Shown here: one piece after another, positions 5,529 to 8,464 of the stretch
Layout: the number at the start of each line of letters is the position of its first letter
How positions within the stretch are numbered: position 1 is the first letter of the stretch
Assembly (NCBI GenBank): GCA_003249625.1
Contig: QKII01000148.1
Coordinates: 1-8,464, forward strand
Source of the DNA: Propionivibrio sp.
GTDB lineage: Bacteria; Pseudomonadota; Gammaproteobacteria; Burkholderiales; Rhodocyclaceae
Direction: 5' to 3'
DNA length: 8,464 bases
Program-made: the position numbers and the translations under genes
The notes under the pieces: model-generated
Databases searched by the model: none
What the model was told of the DNA's origin: nothing
What the model saw: the letters and a program-made list of their open reading frames with translations, nothing else

Positions 5529-7280
5529 TCAGGGAAACAACCGCCGGATCGTGCCGGTCAACACCTCGTTCTTCGGATGCTTTTTCTGCACCTCGAGCAA
5601 CAGGCGACGCGCGTCATCCTGCCGCCGCAACGCCCAGAGCACTTCGCCGAGATGCGCGGCAATCTCGGGATCATCACGCTTGGCGTAGGAACGCTCAAGA
5701 TAGGTGAGCGCACCGTTGAGATCCCCCATACGGAACAAGACCCAGCCCATGCTGTCGAGAATGAAGCCGTCCTCCGGCGATAGCGCCAGCGCCTTCTCGA
5801 TAAGTTGCCGCGCTTCCTGAAGCCGCTCGCCACGGTCGGCATAGGCATAGCCCAGCGCGTTGTAGGCCTGAGCACTCTCCGGGCGCAATTCGATCATGCG
5901 GCGCAACCGGATCTCCATCACGTCCAGACGATTCAACCGCTCGGCCATCAGCGCCGTTTCGTACATCAGGTCCGGCTGATCGGGCTGTTCGACGAGTTTC
6001 CCCTCCAACAAATCGAAGGCCTCCTGCAGACGCCCGGCGTCACGCAACAGCGCCGCCTCGGCAACAACCATCTGAACCTGTTCCGCAGGCTTATCCACTT
6101 TGGTACTGCGGAGTACTTCGCGCGCACCTTCGAGATTTCCCTGATCAGCAATGATCCGGGCTCGACGGATTTGCGCCGGCAGGTAATGCTCTCCGGTGGC
6201 AATTTCTCCGTAGTACGTCAGCGCTTCGTCATGCCGCTGGTCGTCCTCGGCGATCTGCGCCAAGTAGTAGTAGGCCGCATTCCTGTCCTGCACGTTCAGC
6301 GTGACGAAATGCTTGAGCTGCGCCTCTGCCCGCGCCTTGTCGTTCTGCTGCAGCGCCAGAATCGCAACTGAATAGATAATTTCCGGCTTGTCCGGATACA
6401 CCTTGAGCAGCGCGTCGAAATGTCGCCGCGCGTCGTCGTAACGCCTCTCGCCGACCAGCGCCCGGGCCAGCAGGAATTGGGCATCATGCGCCGCCGGATG
6501 GCGCTCCACAAACCCTTCGAGGAAAGCAATGGCATCCACGGTCGATTCGCGCAACATCAACTGCGCCCGGAAATACGCCGCCATCTCCCAGTCCGGCCGC
6601 AACTCCAGCGCGTGGTCAGCTTCCTGCCTCGCCCGCGCGGTCATCCCCGCCGAACCAGCCGCCTGAGCCATGGCGTAGTGCGCTTCGGCGATACCTTCGA
6701 ATGGGCGGCAAACCATCTCGATCAGCCGGAATACGGCCTGACGATCAGGGGAGCGCGCGAGCATCCGATTCAGGCCGAGAAGATTTCCGGCGAGAGCCTC
6801 CTTGTCGCTCTCAAGCATGCGAGCAATGTGCGGCGCAACTTCACCCAGCCGGTTTTCGAGAACCAGCAGGCCGACCAGCATCCGCTGCGCCGGTTTTGAC
6901 AATGGATCGACATCGAGCCACAGACGAGACATCTCCAAGGCAATCGCCATGTGCCGGGCGGCGATCGCCACTTCGACCGCGCGTTGGATCACCTTCGGGT
7001 CGCGAGTCCGGAACGCCAGGCTGGCATAAGCCCTGCTCGCCAGATCGAGTTCGCCGCGCCGTAGCGCAATCTCCGCCAGCAATACCTGATAAACGGTCTG
7101 CCCAAGCAGATCGTCGTTGTCGGCCTCGTCGGCTTCGTCGGCATCCTTGGCGCCAACGGCAACCATCGACGTGGACGGCGACTTGTGCGCTGCAACCGGC
7201 GCCTCTGTCGCCCCGGCCGGAGCGCAAAAAAGGCCCGCCAACAACGCGGCAACACAAAGAATTCGTGGAATGAATTTCAT
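5529..7280 (-). CDS. exported tetratricopeptide repeat protein
   Basis: A periplasmic or membrane-attached TPR scaffold of unknown specific role. The 583-aa product starts with a signal peptide: Lys2, a hydrophobic core, and a cleavage site likely after AGA at residue 24. The Cys at 19 is preceded by GLF and is not a lipobox. A short acidic linker (about 45-57, ADEADEADNDD) follows, then helix pairs almost to the C-terminus. The clearest TPR units are near the end (about 468-570), with patterns such as AYNALGYAYADRG, FILDSMGWVLFRMGDLNGAL and IAAHLGEVLWALRRQDDA. I chose the ATG at 7280 because it gives the signal peptide; the longer open frame runs into mutM on the other strand. There is no Shine-Dalgarno sequence before this ATG. 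This gene commonly precedes lolB-ispE in betaproteobacteria, which hints at an envelope role, but no partner can be named. Confidence 0.9.
   Translation of the reverse strand: MKFIPRILCVAALLAGLFCAPAGATEAPVAAHKSPSTSMVAVGAKDADEADEADNDDLLGQTVYQVLLAEIALRRGELDLASRAYASLAFRTRDPKVIQRAVEVAIAARHMAIALEMSRLWLDVDPLSKPAQRMLVGLLVLENRLGEVAPHIARMLESDKEALAGNLLGLNRMLARSPDRQAVFRLIEMVCRPFEGIAEAHYAMAQAAGSAGMTARARQEADHALELRPDWEMAAYFRAQLMLRESTVDAIAFLEGFVERHPAAHDAQFLLARALVGERRYDDARRHFDALLKVYPDKPEIIYSVAILALQQNDKARAEAQLKHFVTLNVQDRNAAYYYLAQIAEDDQRHDEALTYYGEIATGEHYLPAQIRRARIIADQGNLEGAREVLRSTKVDKPAEQVQMVVAEAALLRDAGRLQEAFDLLEGKLVEQPDQPDLMYETALMAERLNRLDVMEIRLRRMIELRPESAQAYNALGYAYADRGERLQEARQLIEKALALSPEDGFILDSMGWVLFRMGDLNGALTYLERSYAKRDDPEIAAHLGEVLWALRRQDDARRLLLEVQKKHPKNEVLTGTIRRLFP
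7116..7142. repeat. three 9-bp units encoding an acidic Glu/Ala/Asp linker
   Basis: Three imperfect 9-bp units (on the plus strand NNNGTCGGC-like) encode Ala-Asp-Glu, Ala-Asp-Glu and Ala-Asp-Asn in the TPR protein, just after its signal peptide. Such short in-frame units can change in number by slippage and alter only linker length. Confidence 0.6.
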
Positions 7281-7373
7281 GGGTCGGAATGATACTCGGG
7301 CATGTCGGAGCCCATTAGAGTTATTTGCGCCATAATGGTTTTCCCATGTTATGTACTTTTCCCGGGAGCAGCA
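7281..7373. promoter_or_regulatory. divergent promoter region, TPR operon / mutM
   Basis: This 93-bp gap separates two diverging genes and is richer in A+T (mainly 7314-7360) than its surroundings. On the plus strand, CATAAT (7331-7336) and TGTTATGTA (7347-7355, extended -10-like) are candidate -10 elements for mutM, but neither has a good -35. On the minus strand, TATCAT lies only 8 nt before the TPR gene's ATG. CATAATGG (7331-7338) and CCATGTTATG (7344-7353) form an imperfect inverted repeat with a 2-nt bulge. The presence of promoters is likely from gene order; the exact boxes are guesses. Confidence 0.4.
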
Positions 7374-8198
7374 ATGCCGGAACTGCCGGAGGTCGAAGTC
7401 AGCCGTCGCGGGCTGTTGCCATTCCTGCCAGGTCAACGCATCGTCCGTGTCGTAGTCAGGACACCGAAACTGAGGCATGAAATCCCGCCGGACCTGCAGG
7501 AACGACTGTCCGGCGCACGCCTCATCGAGATCCAGCGTCGAGGCAAATATCTCCTGTTTCTGATCGACAGTGAGCGACACAACGGCCACCTGATCGTGCA
7601 TCTGGGCATGTCCGGCAGTCTGCGCCTCGTTCCCAACGACACCCCACCGCAAAAGCACGACCACGTCGATCTGGTCTTTCCCCACACCACGCTACGCCTT
7701 CGCGACCCACGACGTTTCGGTGCGGTTTTGTGGCACGCCGGGCCACCGGAGCAACTCCCGCTCATCGCTGTTCTCGGCATCGAGCCTTTATCCTCCGAAT
7801 TCGACGGCAACTGGCTTTACGCGGCCACGCGAAAGCGATCGACACCGATCAAGCCGCTGCTCATGGACAGCCACCTGATCGTCGGCATCGGCAACATCTA
7901 CGCCGCGGAGAGTCTGTTCCGCGCAGGAATTGCCCCAACTCGCCCCGCCGGCAGCCTGGGGCGGCAACGCTGCCAACGGCTCGCCGCAGCCATTCGGACG
8001 ACGCTCGAAGAATCCATCGCGGCGGGCGGTAGCAGCGTGCGCGATTACGTGCATAGCGACGGTGGCGCAGGCAGCTTTCAGGTGGTGTGCGCGGTCTACG
8101 GCCGCGACGGCGCCCCCTGCCCCGCGTGCGGCACGCCGATCCGCGTCTTTCGCCAGGCGGGGCGCGCGACTTTTCATTGCCCGCGCTGCCAGCGCTAA
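7374..8198 (+). CDS. mutM: formamidopyrimidine-DNA glycosylase
   Basis: A base-excision repair enzyme (Fpg) that removes 8-oxoguanine and formamidopyrimidines and cleaves the abasic site by beta,delta-elimination. The 274-aa product (E. coli 269) starts MPELPEVEVSRRG. Pro2, the Schiff-base nucleophile after Met removal, and Glu3 are intact, so the ATG at 7374 is required; it has GGGAG 5 nt upstream. Lys58 (RRGKYL) lies in the catalytic loop. Met79, Arg113 and Phe115 (LGMSG, DPRRFG) are the void-filling residues. The H2TH helix-two-turn-helix region includes VGIGNIYAAES (Asn174). The C-terminal zinc finger has all four cysteines (249, 252, 269, 272) and the Arg264 of the finger loop. Nothing is missing, so the enzyme should be active. 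It is transcribed away from the TPR-lolB-ispE operon. Confidence 0.97.
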   Translation: MPELPEVEVSRRGLLPFLPGQRIVRVVVRTPKLRHEIPPDLQERLSGARLIEIQRRGKYLLFLIDSERHNGHLIVHLGMSGSLRLVPNDTPPQKHDHVDLVFPHTTLRLRDPRRFGAVLWHAGPPEQLPLIAVLGIEPLSSEFDGNWLYAATRKRSTPIKPLLMDSHLIVGIGNIYAAESLFRAGIAPTRPAGSLGRQRCQRLAAAIRTTLEESIAAGGSSVRDYVHSDGGAGSFQVVCAVYGRDGAPCPACGTPIRVFRQAGRATFHCPRCQR

Positions 8199-8226
8199 GC
8201 GGACTCGCCACTCGTCGCCACAGCGT

Positions 8227-8254
8227 TTGATCGGCACCGGGGATGTGCTAGAGT
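8227..8254 (+). promoter_or_regulatory. probable sigma70 promoter for the downstream GTPase gene
   Basis: TTGATC (8227-8232) and TAGAGT (8249-8254) are spaced by 16 bp, and a TG pair at 8246-8247 gives an extended -10 (TGCTAGAGT). Each hexamer matches 4 of 6 consensus bases. Transcription would start near 8261, giving a leader of about 24 nt before the ATG at 8285. Confidence 0.5.
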
Positions 8255-8284
8255 CGCCGCCAGCGTATTCTAACGGGATGCTCC

Positions 8285-8464
8285 ATGACGCTCGCCCAAC
8301 AATTTTCTGCCTATAACGACTGGCGCAACCGTCTCTCACACAACCTTGACGGTTTCCGCCAATGGCTTTCGGAAAACGACCTGTGCGACGCACAAACAGA
8401 TCTGCGTTTCGAGCGGCTACTTGATAAGCTGCGTGAAGACCGTCTGCACGTCGCCTTCGTCGCC
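8285..8464 (+). CDS. probable dynamin-family GTPase, N-terminal fragment
   Basis: The frame is open from the ATG to the right edge, giving 60 residues. GGGA (8275-8278) lies 6 nt upstream as a modest ribosome binding site. The visible part is a charged helix-rich N-terminus (WRNRLSHNLDGFRQWLSEND, then LRFERLLDKLREDRLHVAFVA). In bacterial dynamin-like proteins found after mutM in Rhodocyclales, a strand of the form LHVAFVAEFSRGKS leads into the GTPase P-loop. The window ends exactly before that loop, so the GTP-binding motif is not seen. The family call rests on my recollection of this N-terminus and of the gene order (often followed by mutY), and is therefore moderate. Bacterial dynamin-like proteins generally remodel or protect membranes. 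Confidence 0.55.
   Translation, partial: MTLAQQFSAYNDWRNRLSHNLDGFRQWLSENDLCDAQTDLRFERLLDKLREDRLHVAFVA

Noticed and set aside
7302..7373. Earlier ATG for mutM at 7302
   Set aside because: MutM needs Pro2 at the mature N-terminus as catalytic nucleophile. The ATG at 7374 gives MPELPEVE and has a good ribosome binding site.
7281..7685. N-terminal extension of the TPR gene (135 more codons)
   Set aside because: The extension is antisense to mutM and would bury the clear signal peptide that begins at the ATG at 7280.
1..8464. CRISPR array, insertion sequence, attachment site or prophage
   Set aside because: No regularly spaced repeats, terminal inverted repeats, transposase or integrase motifs were seen on either strand.

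Overview
The window looks like a chromosomal segment of a GC-rich betaproteobacterium, most likely of the Rhodocyclales type (Dechloromonas/Azonexus/Thauera-like). This rests on a PEP-CTERM surface protein, the classical TPR protein-lolB-ispE cluster divergent from mutM, and a dynamin-like GTPase start just after mutM. The taxonomic call is an inference from gene content and protein similarity, not from a marker gene. No mobile element, CRISPR array, tRNA or rRNA was seen.

Layout. (1) Left edge, plus strand: the C-terminal part of an exported PEP-CTERM protein, followed by small hairpins and a strong symmetrical terminator at about 522-556. That terminator can also serve the converging minus-strand genes. 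(2) 561-3960, minus strand, read right to left: thrH (phosphoserine phosphatase/homoserine phosphotransferase), purU (formyl-THF deformylase) and a YheS-type ABC-F ATPase, tightly packed as one unit. The ABC-F gene is broken: about 22 nt, which would encode a well conserved stretch before the second signature motif, are missing and the frame is lost. (3) 4056-7280, minus strand: an exported TPR protein, lolB and ispE, with 10- and 14-nt gaps, probably one operon. (4) 7281-7373: a divergent, relatively AT-rich promoter region. (5) 7374 to the right edge, plus strand: mutM, then a promoter and the first 60 codons of a probable dynamin-family GTPase.

How the genes fit together. ThrH can make serine from phosphoserine. 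Serine feeds one-carbon units into tetrahydrofolate, and PurU hydrolyses 10-formyl-THF to formate and THF, so thrH-purU is a plausible one-carbon pair. The TPR protein and LolB are envelope proteins; LolB receives lipoproteins at the outer membrane. IspE belongs to the MEP isoprenoid pathway, and MutM repairs oxidised guanine. Most of the window is ordinary housekeeping sequence. The points worth a second look are the ABC-F lesion, the inverted repeat over the thrH start region, and the replacement of the usual gene content downstream of ispE. I found no clearly new biological system.
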